Of a stretch of 45,131 bases of DNA, positions 11,141 through 19,445 are shown piece by piece. Under the pieces are notes generated by a model, which saw only the letters and a program-made list of their open reading frames with translations, made no database searches and had not been told where the DNA came from. The DNA comes from Lactobacillus sp. 0.1XD8-4 (lineage in GTDB: Bacteria; Bacillota; Bacilli; Lactobacillales; Lactobacillaceae): assembly GCF_009663775.1 (NCBI RefSeq), contig NZ_RDBR01000011.1, forward strand, positions 1 through 45,131, given 5' to 3'. The translations under genes were made by a program, and so were the position numbers. Numbering within the stretch: the first letter of the stretch is position 1; every line of letters begins with the position of its first letter.

Positions 11141-11178
11141 ATCAAATTCCTCCTTTTTTACGGAATATCCGATAACTA

Positions 11179-11206
11179 ATAATAACAGTTTTAACAAAAA
11201 AAACAA
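11179..11206 (-). promoter_or_regulatory. Candidate recA promoter
   Basis: TTGTTT (11206-11201) and TATTAT (11184-11179) are 16 bases apart on the minus strand, about 40 bases before the TTG start of recA. The spacer is T-rich. Confidence 0.5.
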
Positions 11207-11214
11207 GAAAAAAC

Positions 11215-11228
11215 TGAACAAAAGTTCG
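11215..11228. promoter_or_regulatory. SOS (LexA) box upstream of recA
   Basis: The minus strand reads CGAACTTTTGTTCA, which contains the perfect GAAC-N4-GTTC core (11216-11227) of the Gram-positive LexA/DinR box. It lies between the cinA stop codon and the candidate recA -35 box, where LexA binding would block recA transcription until DNA damage. Confidence 0.75.
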
Positions 11229-11230
11229 TT

Positions 11231-12478
11231 TTAAATTTTTAATTCATGATAAATCATCTGTAAACCATATTGAACGCTTAATATCCGAATTGCCTGCCGA
11301 CCGATATATGGTGCAAGATGAAGTTGGCGGGTGATAGTTGGACGCCCTTTAATCGCTAAACCAATCCAAACCGTCCCTGCAGGTTGTCCTTCTAAGGAAT
11401 CAGGACCTGCCACTCCTGTAAAGCCGATGCCAATATCAGCATTAAGTTTTTTCCGACACCCTTCACTCATGGCAGCTGCCGTTTCTGAACTTACCACCCC
11501 ATATTGATTTATCAGTGTAGCAGGAATATCTAAAAGATTTTCTTTAACACTTGCTGCATATGTAACAAAACCACCATTAAAAACATTCGAAGCTCCCGGA
11601 ACCGAACAGATTGTACTTTGGAACATTCCCCCCGTCAGACTCTCTGCTGCCGTCAATTTTAATTGTCGTTCCCGTAACAACTCAACAACTACTTTTGCGA
11701 GTGAAAGATCATCCCCAAGACCGAAAAAGTACGGTTCTTCAACTTGTAGAATTGCTGCCTGAGCTTGGTCAATTCTCTGTTGTGCTACTTCAGCTGGAAG
11801 GTCATGAACAGTCAGGCGAACCTGAATGGCAGTCGGTTGGACATATGATGTGATCACAACTGATTTAACATTTGCAGTCGCTGCTTCAATCTCATCCATT
11901 AATTGTGATTCTGGACGCCCTAAAAAGTTTAATGTTCTGCTAACTATTTGTTTTCCAGTTTGATAATGACTTTGAAGCTTTGGTAGTAAACTCTTATCGA
12001 CCATCGCCTTAAATTCTGCTGGCGGCCCTGGTAAAACGGCGATTACTTTACCATTTGTTTCATACCAACATCCTAATGCTAGACCGACGGGATTTGCTAA
12101 TGGTTCACCTCCTGCAAGGTATTGTGCTTGGCGAATATTTTCAGGTTCCATGGCAATTTGGCGTTGTTTAAACTTTTCCTGAATCCATCTCCAGTGTTGC
12201 TGGTCTGTCTGAAGGCCGGTTCCCATTGTTCTTGCGACAGTAGGCATTGTAATATCATCAGTAGTCGGACCTAATCCACCACAGATAAATACTAGCTGTG
12301 ACCTGGTCAAGGCATGATTAATTACCCGCTCTAACCGGCTACAATCATCATCAACTGTTGTTTGATACGTGGCCGTAAGATCTAACTGAGTAAGCTTATC
12401 GGCTAAATAAGCAGCATTAGTATTAGTAATTTGCCCTAAAACCAGCTCGTTTCCGACTGAAATGATTTCTGCATCCAT
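11231..12478 (-). CDS. cinA: CinA family protein (competence/damage-inducible; NMN amidase domain)
   Basis: The 415-residue product has two parts. The N-terminal half is a molybdopterin-binding-like (COG1058) domain with EIISVGNELVLGQ and FICGGLGPTTDD. The C-terminal half is a PncC-type nicotinamide-nucleotide amidase domain with LTAAESLTGGMFQ and GFTGVAGPDSLEGQPAGTVW. CinA is co-induced with RecA in competent streptococci, and the pair is often adjacent, as here; its best-supported enzymatic role is pyridine nucleotide recycling. The start is the ATG at 12478 with GGGGTGA six bases upstream; a TTG lies one codon earlier. A separate terminator ahead of it suggests its own transcription start, with a TATAAT near 12510 but no clear -35. 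Confidence 0.95.
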   Translation of the reverse strand: MDAEIISVGNELVLGQITNTNAAYLADKLTQLDLTATYQTTVDDDCSRLERVINHALTRSQLVFICGGLGPTTDDITMPTVARTMGTGLQTDQQHWRWIQEKFKQRQIAMEPENIRQAQYLAGGEPLANPVGLALGCWYETNGKVIAVLPGPPAEFKAMVDKSLLPKLQSHYQTGKQIVSRTLNFLGRPESQLMDEIEAATANVKSVVITSYVQPTAIQVRLTVHDLPAEVAQQRIDQAQAAILQVEEPYFFGLGDDLSLAKVVVELLRERQLKLTAAESLTGGMFQSTICSVPGASNVFNGGFVTYAASVKENLLDIPATLINQYGVVSSETAAAMSEGCRKKLNADIGIGFTGVAGPDSLEGQPAGTVWIGLAIKGRPTITRQLHLAPYIGRQAIRILSVQYGLQMIYHELKI

Positions 12479-12530
12479 CAAATTTCACCCCTATTAATAT
12501 ATATACGTAAATTATAACGATTTTCACTAA

Positions 12531-12572
12531 AATAAAAAAACTTGTAGTCAAATTCTAATTAAACTACAAGTT
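12531..12572 (-). terminator. Terminator downstream of pgsA
   Basis: AACTTGTAGT (12539-12548) pairs with ACTACAAGTT (12563-12572). On the minus strand the stem is followed directly by a run of seven T. It ends the rodZ-pgsA transcript ahead of cinA. Confidence 0.85.
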
Positions 12573-12578
12573 CTTAAA

Positions 12579-13166
12579 TTATTTAAATCCGTCAGAAAAA
12601 ACACTACGGCCCTGAATAAAGTAATCCACACCAGAGTAAATTGTAAAGAATAGGCAAATATACAACATAATTTGTCCAAACGGAATATTCCACATTGCGA
12701 AAATAACATTGTTTAATAGCAAGAAAATAATCGCAATAAATTGAGTGGTTGTTTTTATCTTACCAGGCATTTTAGCAGCAAGAACAACACCATTTTGTTC
12801 AACCAGCAAAAGGCGGAGTCCAGTAACCGATAGTTCACGCCAAATAATAATCGCTGTCACCCATGATGGCACAACACCATTACCAGTTAAGACAATAAAA
12901 GCCGTCATTACTAATAGCTTATCTGCTAACGGGTCGGTAAATTTGCCGAAATTAGTTACCAAATGGTCGCGTCGTGCAATTCGGCCATCAAGGTTATCAG
13001 TAATTGTAGCTGCGATGAACAGAATGGCTGCAATCAATTGCGCAACCGGGATTGTCGCACCCAAAAAGCTTACGGCTCCCCATCCCTGCAACGGCAATAC
13101 CATCAATAATAAGAAGAAAGGGATAATAATCAAACGAACAACAGTTAATTTATTAGGTAAATTCAA
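12579..13166 (-). CDS. pgsA: CDP-diacylglycerol--glycerol-3-phosphate 3-phosphatidyltransferase
   Basis: PgsA makes phosphatidylglycerol phosphate, the committed step to phosphatidylglycerol and cardiolipin in the membrane. The 195-residue protein has several membrane helices and an intact CDP-alcohol phosphotransferase motif: D57, D60-G61, A64-R65, G74, D78 and D82, with the usual spacing. Length is normal. The start is TTG at 13166, nine to ten bases after AAAGGAG, giving MNLPNKLTVVRL, the usual PgsA beginning. It lies 27 bases after rodZ and the two are followed by a terminator. The rodZ-pgsA-cinA-recA order is typical of Firmicutes. Confidence 0.97.
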   Translation of the reverse strand: MNLPNKLTVVRLIIIPFFLLLMVLPLQGWGAVSFLGATIPVAQLIAAILFIAATITDNLDGRIARRDHLVTNFGKFTDPLADKLLVMTAFIVLTGNGVVPSWVTAIIIWRELSVTGLRLLLVEQNGVVLAAKMPGKIKTTTQFIAIIFLLLNNVIFAMWNIPFGQIMLYICLFFTIYSGVDYFIQGRSVFSDGFK

Positions 13167-13193
13167 AATCTACAACTCCTTTAACAATGCAAG

Positions 13194-14213
13194 TTAACGA
13201 GCCGGTTGGCTGTTTGGACGGCTAGTATTATTAGCATTTGAGGGCCGCGTAGCATTGTTTGATTGATTAACTTGTGATGAGGATTGGTTATTAGGCGCAC
13301 TTGAAGATTGACTTGAGGCACTGCTACTCGATTGGTTTTTACCAAAGTTAATTGTTACATTTCGTGTGTTTTGGTAACGTCCATTATCAGTAAAGTCAAT
13401 GTCTTGATTACCAATCTTCATTTTGGTTGCTCGTGCATTACCAACTGTAATCACTAATGATGTTGTATCACGACCAATCTTTAAATCAGTCTTTTCATTG
13501 TTATTAAGCGTTCTGTTCAACAAGGTGTTATTGTTTGCCCGTACCTGCATCCATGAGCGGTCACTGGTCTCAATATGTAAACTTGTATCTGCATTCAATT
13601 GGTCTGCAGTATAGGTAACATTAGTATCGTTACGATTTGGTGCTTGTTGAAGCTTGATAGCCTTAGACTTGCTTTGCTTAGTACTTGCCTTTTTTGAAGA
13701 TGTCGAAACTTTTTTACGACTTTCCCCAGAAACAGAAACCGAGCTATTATCAATTCGCGTAGAAGAATCACGATGGTTACGGGCGATTGCTGTAAGCCAA
13801 ATAGCCGCTAAAACTAGCACAATTACACACGCGATAATAATTGTTGGCATATAGTTGCGAACTTTATCAACACTACCGCTAACTGTTTTTCGTTGGCTTG
13901 CACGTGTTTCCACTGCCTGTGCTAAGTGATCAGAATATTCTTCAGTCTTAGTTTGTGGTAATTGATCATCATATTTTTGCAATAATTCATTACCATCTAA
14001 GCCAACCATATTAGCATATTGTTTAATAAATGCACGGACATAAAAGTCCCCTGGTAATTCATCAAAATTTTCATCTTCAATGGCAATCAAATATCGTTTT
14101 TGAATTTTTGTTACCTGTTGAAGGTCATCAAGGGTATATCCTTTTTCTTCACGTGCTTTTCGCAAAATTTTACCAATTTCAATTTTTTTTTGATCGTTCT
14201 CGTTCTCGCTCAT
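13194..14213 (-). CDS. rodZ: RodZ-like membrane protein with N-terminal helix-turn-helix
   Basis: RodZ links the MreB cytoskeleton to the elongation machinery. The 339-residue protein has a cytoplasmic Xre-like helix-turn-helix domain at about 9-75 (ILRKAREEKGYTLDDLQQVT). A single membrane helix lies at about 121-143, followed by a basic Ser/Lys-rich spacer. An extracellular beta-rich domain at about 200-292 (SDRSWMQVRANN) resembles the RodZ C-terminal domain. The last 45 residues are a Ser/Asn/Gln low-complexity tail. The position before pgsA matches ymfM of Bacillus. The helix-turn-helix in this family mainly binds MreB rather than DNA. ATG start with GGAGA seven bases upstream and an extended -10 promoter ahead of it. 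Confidence 0.92.
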   Translation of the reverse strand: MSENENDQKKIEIGKILRKAREEKGYTLDDLQQVTKIQKRYLIAIEDENFDELPGDFYVRAFIKQYANMVGLDGNELLQKYDDQLPQTKTEEYSDHLAQAVETRASQRKTVSGSVDKVRNYMPTIIIACVIVLVLAAIWLTAIARNHRDSSTRIDNSSVSVSGESRKKVSTSSKKASTKQSKSKAIKLQQAPNRNDTNVTYTADQLNADTSLHIETSDRSWMQVRANNNTLLNRTLNNNEKTDLKIGRDTTSLVITVGNARATKMKIGNQDIDFTDNGRYQNTRNVTINFGKNQSSSSASSQSSSAPNNQSSSQVNQSNNATRPSNANNTSRPNSQPAR

Positions 14214-14256
14214 TGTTCTATCTCCATTTTTATTCTTCTTTTCCTTACTCTTGGAT

Positions 14257-14265
14257 ATTATATCA
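14257..14265 (-). promoter_or_regulatory. Extended -10 promoter of rodZ-pgsA
   Basis: TGATATAAT on the minus strand is a perfect TATAAT with the TG of an extended -10, about 45 bases before the rodZ start codon. No convincing -35 is needed or seen. Confidence 0.65.
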
Positions 14266-14320
14266 TGCTCGCTTCTATAAATTAGCTAATAAATTTATAA
14301 TCTTATCAGAAAAGTTAAGT

Positions 14321-15619
14321 TTACTGATGTTGTGGGACTACTTGATATACTGAGATGCCTTGAGGAGTAATAAATTCCTGAGCAACTTGATAGAGGTCTT
14401 CGATAGTAACCGTCTCAAGCATCTGGATTTCATCCATTAAATTAGCACCAGCAAAAAGGTCTCCGGCATATCGATTTGCAATGGATTCTGGTGAATCTAA
14501 TAACCCTATTAACCGTCCTAATTCAGCATTTTTTATTCCTTCAAACCTAGTCCGTGCTGCCTCAATTTGTTGATCAGCGCTTTCTAAAATCTCAATCACT
14601 TCATCGGCAAAACGTTCCATTTGATTAGTATCAGAACTAAAGTACGCAAAGTGAAATCCACGTTGCATTTCAAAGTTGTAGCTAAAAGTATCATCGAGCG
14701 TTTCGTTATTATATAAACGAAGGTAATTATCTGAGGTATCGTCAAATAATACATCTAATAATAAATCAACTGCTAACTTGTAATGCAAACGTTCTTTACC
14801 ATCACTGAACTGCTTTGTTCCTCGTAATCCCACCATTACTTTAGGACGAACAATATCCATCGTCAGCGACCTAAAAGGAATTACATCATGGGCAGTTGGG
14901 TCATTTAGCTTAAACAACCGTTGTGGCTTCTCAGCAGGCGCAAAAACTTTTTGTTGCTGATTTTGTTTTATCCACATCATCGTTTCATCTGGGTCTAACC
15001 GACCAACCAAAAACAAATTCATATTCGCAGGCTGGTAAAAGGTCTTATAAGTATCCATTAAAATCTCAGGAGTAATATGACTAATTGATTCAACAGTACC
15101 TGCAATATCAATCCGCATTGGATCTTTTGGATATAAATTCCCCAAAATTCCTAAATATAACCGCCAGCTTGGATCATCCTCATACATTTGAATTTCTTGT
15201 CCAATAATTCCTTGCTCCTTTTTCACAGTTTTCGCTGTAAAATACGGATCTTGAACAAAATCTAGCAATACATCTAAATTTTCGCGAAGGTTACTTGTTG
15301 TAGAAAACAAGTAACTCGTCTGGGTAAAACTGGTAAAAGCGTTAGAATCTGCCCCGAGTTTTCCGAAAAGATCAAAGGCATCATGATCTTCCTTTTCAAA
15401 CATTTTATGCTCCAGAAAATGGGCTACCCCATCAGGAACTGTAATTGCATCTTTTTGTTGGTAGGGAATAAAGTGATTATCAATCGACCCAAAGTCAGCC
15501 GTCATAATTGCATATGTCTTATGATAGCCTTCCATCGGTAATAATTGAACCTTTAAACCGTTTGCCAATTTCTCACGATAAATGGACTGGTTAAATTTTT
15601 GATAAACTTGTTTATCCAT
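14321..15619 (-). CDS. ymfH: M16 family zinc peptidase-like protein YmfH
   Basis: This 432-residue protein belongs to the pitrilysin/M16 family. It keeps the inverted zinc motif H67-x-x-E70-H71 (VAHFLEHKMFE) and a later Glu in EQGIIGQEI, so a zinc site is likely. In Bacillus the ymfF-ymfH pair is linked to modification of elongation factor EF-P, and databases use that name, but the reaction of these two proteins is not established. The start is taken as the ATG at 15619, four bases after the ymfF stop; a GTG six codons earlier (15637) would overlap ymfF. It is co-transcribed with ymfF. The ymfI reductase often found next is not present in this window. Confidence 0.9.
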   Translation of the reverse strand: MDKQVYQKFNQSIYREKLANGLKVQLLPMEGYHKTYAIMTADFGSIDNHFIPYQQKDAITVPDGVAHFLEHKMFEKEDHDAFDLFGKLGADSNAFTSFTQTSYLFSTTSNLRENLDVLLDFVQDPYFTAKTVKKEQGIIGQEIQMYEDDPSWRLYLGILGNLYPKDPMRIDIAGTVESISHITPEILMDTYKTFYQPANMNLFLVGRLDPDETMMWIKQNQQQKVFAPAEKPQRLFKLNDPTAHDVIPFRSLTMDIVRPKVMVGLRGTKQFSDGKERLHYKLAVDLLLDVLFDDTSDNYLRLYNNETLDDTFSYNFEMQRGFHFAYFSSDTNQMERFADEVIEILESADQQIEAARTRFEGIKNAELGRLIGLLDSPESIANRYAGDLFAGANLMDEIQMLETVTIEDLYQVAQEFITPQGISVYQVVPQHQ

Positions 15620-15623
15620 GTAA

Positions 15624-16871
15624 TTATTTCTCACCACTTAATAAATAAACTGCTTGAAGTTTCATTAGCTTCGCAACACGAGATACATCTGCAGAAGTAA
15701 CTTTTCTTATTTCTGCGATAAAATCATTATTTGATTCATTAACTAATTTTGCTACTAATTGTTGCTCTAACACATTGCTTGCTAAATCATGCCCAGCACG
15801 ATATTGGTTAATCAAACTATCCTGAACTTCTTTTAAGGTTTCTGTTGAGAAATTCCCTTGTTGAATTTCTATTAATTGTTGCTGAATCAGTTCTTGTACT
15901 TTTTCTTGATCGCTAGCTTGGACACCAGTTTGAACGCTTACAACGCCATTGAATGGTAACATGCGACTAGCTGCATAGTAAGCTAAGCTAGCTTTTTCTC
16001 GAACATTGGTAAATAACTTTGAGTAAGGTGTTCCTCCAAAAAGGCCATTAAATACTAAAGCCGCATAATAATCTTGGTCATGGTAATAGATTGGTAATGA
16101 ATATGCCAAATTTAGTTTAGCTTGACTAACTTGTTGGTACTCCGTCTTTCGCTGAACTTGGTCATAGGCTAACTGATGATACAATGGGGAGTCACTGTTG
16201 ACTAATCGATCCTTAAATGGCAACTGCGCAAAAACATCTTGTACTAATTGAAGGTCGATATCACCTAACACAAAAATATCTACTTTATCTTGACTAATCA
16301 TTGATTGATATGTCGATACAAGACTTTTAGCTGTTAAACTATCAAGATCATTAATCTGTCCAAAACTCGGTACCTGCATCACTGAATCATCGCGGTAGTA
16401 TAAGCTCATCAAACGCTGATTAGCTAAGAACTGCTTATCATCGTACAATGACTTAATCGCACTTTTTAAGTTATTAGACTGAATTCGAAAAGTAGGACCG
16501 TCAAATTCACCATCATCAATCAATGGATGAAACAGTATCTCGTTTATTAATTCGCTTATCTTTTTAAATAAATCTTCGCTAACAAAGCGATTGTTAACGA
16601 AACTTGCACGTAATCGCACCGTATGCATTTTTCCTAGACGATTAACGTATAAGTTAACATATGCCCCATACAAGGAAGCTAACTGACGCGCTAGGGCTGT
16701 CTGGGTTGGATAGCGATGCGTACTAGTCTCTAATAGGTTTGCCAATAAATTTCGTGCGGTAGCATTTGTTGGTGTTTGCGGAGTCGCAAAATCTATTAAG
16801 ACGTGATTCATCTTAAATTGTTTTGTGGGTATCATGTGCAAATCCACGCCACGGGCAAGATTAAAATCCAC
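15624..16871 (-). CDS. ymfF: M16 family peptidase-like protein YmfF (no zinc motif)
   Basis: The 415-residue product is an M16-fold homologue whose N-terminal region (TNATARNLLANLLETSTHRY) lacks the HxxEH zinc motif. It is probably the non-catalytic partner of the YmfH-like protein encoded immediately downstream, as in two-subunit M16 enzymes. FVLGDIDLQLV and LNLAYSLPIYYHDQDYYA match conserved regions of the family. The start is GTG at 16871 with AGGGAGA eight bases upstream; no stronger in-frame start is seen. Its stop precedes ymfH by four bases. The upstream 240 bases hold the ABC-operon end hairpin and no other gene; no clear promoter was found there, only a TTGACA near 17030 without a good -10. 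Confidence 0.88.
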   Translation of the reverse strand: MDFNLARGVDLHMIPTKQFKMNHVLIDFATPQTPTNATARNLLANLLETSTHRYPTQTALARQLASLYGAYVNLYVNRLGKMHTVRLRASFVNNRFVSEDLFKKISELINEILFHPLIDDGEFDGPTFRIQSNNLKSAIKSLYDDKQFLANQRLMSLYYRDDSVMQVPSFGQINDLDSLTAKSLVSTYQSMISQDKVDIFVLGDIDLQLVQDVFAQLPFKDRLVNSDSPLYHQLAYDQVQRKTEYQQVSQAKLNLAYSLPIYYHDQDYYAALVFNGLFGGTPYSKLFTNVREKASLAYYAASRMLPFNGVVSVQTGVQASDQEKVQELIQQQLIEIQQGNFSTETLKEVQDSLINQYRAGHDLASNVLEQQLVAKLVNESNNDFIAEIRKVTSADVSRVAKLMKLQAVYLLSGEK

Positions 16872-17063
16872 GTTCTCTTTCTCCCTTCAATATAAAGTGC
16901 AGCAAGTGTTTATTTATGAACTGCACCCCATTTTCGTTCGCATTATCATACTGAATAATGATACGTTAAATATGAACAAATTACAAACCGATTACGAAAA
17001 TTCGTTATATTTTTGTCAATTAATTTAGTAAGTAATGCTATTTCATTTTGTTTAAAAGATAAT

Positions 17064-17102
17064 AGCGACCAAGCATTGACTGTAACAATACACTAGGCCG
17101 CT
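17064..17102 (-). terminator. Probable terminator of the amino-acid ABC operon
   Basis: AGCGACC (17064-17070) pairs with GGCCGCT (17096-17102) with one internal mismatch, and there is an inner imperfect stem. ATTATCTTTT follows on the minus strand. It lies ten bases past the substrate-binding protein stop. The T tract is weak. Confidence 0.5.
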
Positions 17103-17111
17103 AAATATTTA

Positions 17112-17960
17112 CTAATTGTTATCTGGTCCGAGATAATTACTGTCTTGACCGAACCACTTTTCATTAAGCTTTCGTAATTCACCATTTTTTTGAAGATTGC
17201 CAAGCCCATTATTAATCTTTCTTTTCAGGGTCTTATCGCCTTCCCTCATCCCTACCGCATAGTGTTCTACTGGTAATTCTTTACTAATGTAGGTTCGATA
17301 GGAATTACTATTTGGCTGGTGCTTAATGTAGTAGTTCGCATACACTTCATCCATAAGTATTCCTTGGATACGGTTAGCATTTAAATCAATAAATGCATTA
17401 GGAAAGGTGTCATATAAGACTGGAGTATGATTCTTTATCTTATCTTTTAAAAGTTTGGGCTTCTCATCTAATACTGTTACCCCTGTTGAACCATTTTGGA
17501 CCCCTAATACCTTTCCTTTCATATCATTTAAATTCCTTATGTCGCTTTTCTTCTTTGTTACAAGAATTTGTCGATTCTCTAAATAGTAACGACTAAAAGC
17601 AACCTTTTTTGCACGACTTGGATTAACAGAATAACCATTCCATAACAAGTCAATTGTTCCATTCTTTAACTCTGTTTCTTTCATCGACCAATCAATCGGT
17701 TGAAAATCAACTTTTATTCCATACTGCTTAAAAACAGCCCGTGCGAGATCAACATCATAACCTACTAACTTCCCATTTTTTTGACGAAACCCCATGGGAA
17801 CAAAGCTATCATCTAGTCCTACAATTACACGTTTTCGTTTTTCAATCCTATTCCAAGTATCCTGGGTGTCCGCGCGCTCGGTAACACTTTCACAGCCACT
17901 AAGCAGAATTGCGGGAACCAGTAATAGAAGAAGCAGCCAAATTGCTTTTATTTTTTTCAT
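17112..17960 (-). CDS. Polar amino-acid ABC transporter substrate-binding lipoprotein
   Basis: A 282-residue periplasmic-type binding protein of the SBP_bac_3 family, anchored outside the membrane as a lipoprotein. The N-terminus has KK, a Leu-rich signal segment and the lipobox LLSGC with C23 as the lipidated residue. Family stretches include FVPMGFRQKNGKLVGYDVDLARAV-like ligand-lobe sequence and LKNGTIDLLWNGYSVNPSRA. It is the last gene of a permease-ATPase-binding protein operon. Substrate cannot be read directly; the T-box leader implies an amino acid whose tRNA has U73 (glycine, cysteine or possibly threonine). I favour cysteine/cystine because this transporter class includes cystine importers; this is inference. 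ATG start with GGAGG upstream. Confidence 0.92.
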   Translation of the reverse strand: MKKIKAIWLLLLLLVPAILLSGCESVTERADTQDTWNRIEKRKRVIVGLDDSFVPMGFRQKNGKLVGYDVDLARAVFKQYGIKVDFQPIDWSMKETELKNGTIDLLWNGYSVNPSRAKKVAFSRYYLENRQILVTKKKSDIRNLNDMKGKVLGVQNGSTGVTVLDEKPKLLKDKIKNHTPVLYDTFPNAFIDLNANRIQGILMDEVYANYYIKHQPNSNSYRTYISKELPVEHYAVGMREGDKTLKRKINNGLGNLQKNGELRKLNEKWFGQDSNYLGPDNN

Positions 17961-17977
17961 TTCTGCTTCCTCCCTTA

Positions 17978-18628
17978 CTATTCACCTTGCCGTTGGTCTA
18001 TTGGCTGAACCTTTAAGATATCATCAGCAATATCTTGAGCAAAGTCTAAATCGTGAGTAACAATTAATTGGGTCATTCCATCTTTTTTTAACCCTAAAAT
18101 AATATTTGCGACATCTTTTCGTAAATTAGGGTCTAATGCTGACGTTGGTTCATCGTAGCAAAGAATTTTAGGTTTCATTGCTAATGCACGGGCAATCGCA
18201 ACCCGTTGCTTTTGACCCCCAGAGAGTTGATATGGATACAAGTTTCCCTTAGTATTTAATCCTAATTCTTCAAGTAATTTTTGTGCTTCTGCAATTGCCT
18301 CTTGCTTATCTTTCTTTAATACCATGATCGGTGCCAGAGTAATATTTTCCATTACTGAAAGATTAGGAAAAAGTTTATAGTCTTGAAATACTACCCCGAT
18401 TACACGGTCAGCTGCATCAGTTCCTTGCGGGTCAAATTGACGCCCATCAATGAAGAATTCGCCACTATCAGGCGTCTCCAATCCTGTTATACAACGAAGA
18501 AGGGTCGTTTTACCAGCACCGGAAGGCCCAACAATGCAAAGTATTTCACCATCTTTAACTGTTAAATTAACACCATCCAAAATTTGCCGGTTACCAAAAC
18601 TCTTTTTTAAATTTCGAACTTCTAACAT
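17978..18628 (-). CDS. Polar amino-acid ABC transporter ATP-binding protein
   Basis: The 216-residue ATPase energises the importer encoded on both sides of it. Walker A GPSGAGKTT lies at about 34-42, the Q-loop is VFQDYKLFPN, the signature is LSGGQKQRVAIARAL, Walker B is ILCYDEPTSALDP, and the H-loop is VTHDLDFA. It is somewhat shorter than the usual 240 residues of the GlnQ type, ending soon after the H-loop region, with all catalytic motifs intact. ATG start with GGGAGG upstream; 15 bases follow the permease gene. Confidence 0.94.
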   Translation of the reverse strand: MLEVRNLKKSFGNRQILDGVNLTVKDGEILCIVGPSGAGKTTLLRCITGLETPDSGEFFIDGRQFDPQGTDAADRVIGVVFQDYKLFPNLSVMENITLAPIMVLKKDKQEAIAEAQKLLEELGLNTKGNLYPYQLSGGQKQRVAIARALAMKPKILCYDEPTSALDPNLRKDVANIILGLKKDGMTQLIVTHDLDFAQDIADDILKVQPIDQRQGE

Positions 18629-18642
18629 TTGTCATTCCTCCC

Positions 18643-19290
18643 TTACTTAAAGTATGCGTAACATTTCTCAACTTGCCGCAAGATCAAGGTGCAAATCCCA
18701 ACTAAGATAAGATAAATCAAACCAACAAGCATTAACGGAACCAAGGTGACGTCTCGTGAAGTTGCAACATTTCCAGCCCGTAGTAAGTCGCCAAGACCAA
18801 TAACATATACCAACGATGAATCCTTTACTAAGTTAATAACTTCATTTCCGATCGATGGAATAACGATTTTAATTACTTGCGGAATAATTATTTTACGAAG
18901 TGTTTGCCAGTAACTTAACCGTAAGACACGAGCTGCTTCAAATTGTCCTTGATCCACTGATTGAAAACCACCACGAAATATTTCAGCAAAGTAGGCAGCA
19001 TAATTAAGAATGAATGCAACAAGAGCCGCATCATAACGTTCAAATACGATGCCGATGATTGGTAAACCGTAAAAAACAAAAATTAACTGTAAAAGTAGCG
19101 GGGTTCCACGCATTAACCAAACATAAATTTCTAAAATCCACTTAAGCGGCTTAATTTTAGAAGTTAATCCTAAGCTAACTAAAATCCCTAGTGGAAGTGA
19201 GCCAACAAGTGTCCAGAAGAAAATTTGAAGAGTAAGCAGCGCTCCTTGAAATAATGAAGGTAAAATTTCACTTATGTATTGCATTGACAT
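18643..19290 (-). CDS. Polar amino-acid ABC transporter permease
   Basis: A 215-residue integral membrane permease of the HisM/GlnP type with about five helices. The cytoplasmic ATPase-contact (EAA) loop is at AARVLRLSYWQTLRKIIIPQ, and the region before it, YAAYFAEIFRGGFQSVDQGQ, is typical of the family. It forms the channel with the ATPase and lipoprotein encoded downstream. It is the first gene after a 450-base leader holding a T-box riboswitch with two T-box/terminator modules, so the whole operon should respond to tRNA charging. ATG at 19290, nine bases after AAGGAGG. Confidence 0.95.
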   Translation of the reverse strand: MSMQYISEILPSLFQGALLTLQIFFWTLVGSLPLGILVSLGLTSKIKPLKWILEIYVWLMRGTPLLLQLIFVFYGLPIIGIVFERYDAALVAFILNYAAYFAEIFRGGFQSVDQGQFEAARVLRLSYWQTLRKIIIPQVIKIVIPSIGNEVINLVKDSSLVYVIGLGDLLRAGNVATSRDVTLVPLMLVGLIYLILVGICTLILRQVEKCYAYFK

Positions 19291-19333
19291 TTATCATTGC
19301 CTCCTTAAATAATTGCTTTGTTAAATAACAGTT

Positions 19334-19445
19334 AAAAAAATCCTCTAGGAATTAATTCCTAGAGGACGAATAAGTCGTGGTTCCACCTCACGTTTACAAA
19401 CATCTCACAATGTCTGCCTCATCAAGTCTACTTAAAAGTTTGAAA
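19334..19445 (-). ncRNA. Second T-box antiterminator/terminator module without its own Stem I
   Basis: The minus strand has a second T-box core, AGGTGGAACCACG (19388-19376). It is followed by a perfect 13-bp terminator stem (TCCTCTAGGAATT, 19341-19353, with its complement to 19366) and seven T. Only about 60 bases separate it from the first terminator, too few for a specifier-bearing Stem I. Both modules keep UGGA as the tRNA-end pairing bulge, so they should read the same tRNA class. It lies immediately upstream of the permease ribosome binding site. Confidence 0.8.

Noticed and set aside
11141-11221. In-frame extension of recA to an upstream ATG
   Set aside because: It encodes a hydrophobic leader unlike RecA, lacks a ribosome site, and crosses the probable promoter; the TTG at 11140 has AAAGGAGG upstream and matches the family start.
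14321-15637. GTG start of ymfH overlapping ymfF
   Set aside because: The ATG at 15619 falls just after the ymfF stop and gives the usual family start; the GTG remains possible but is less likely.
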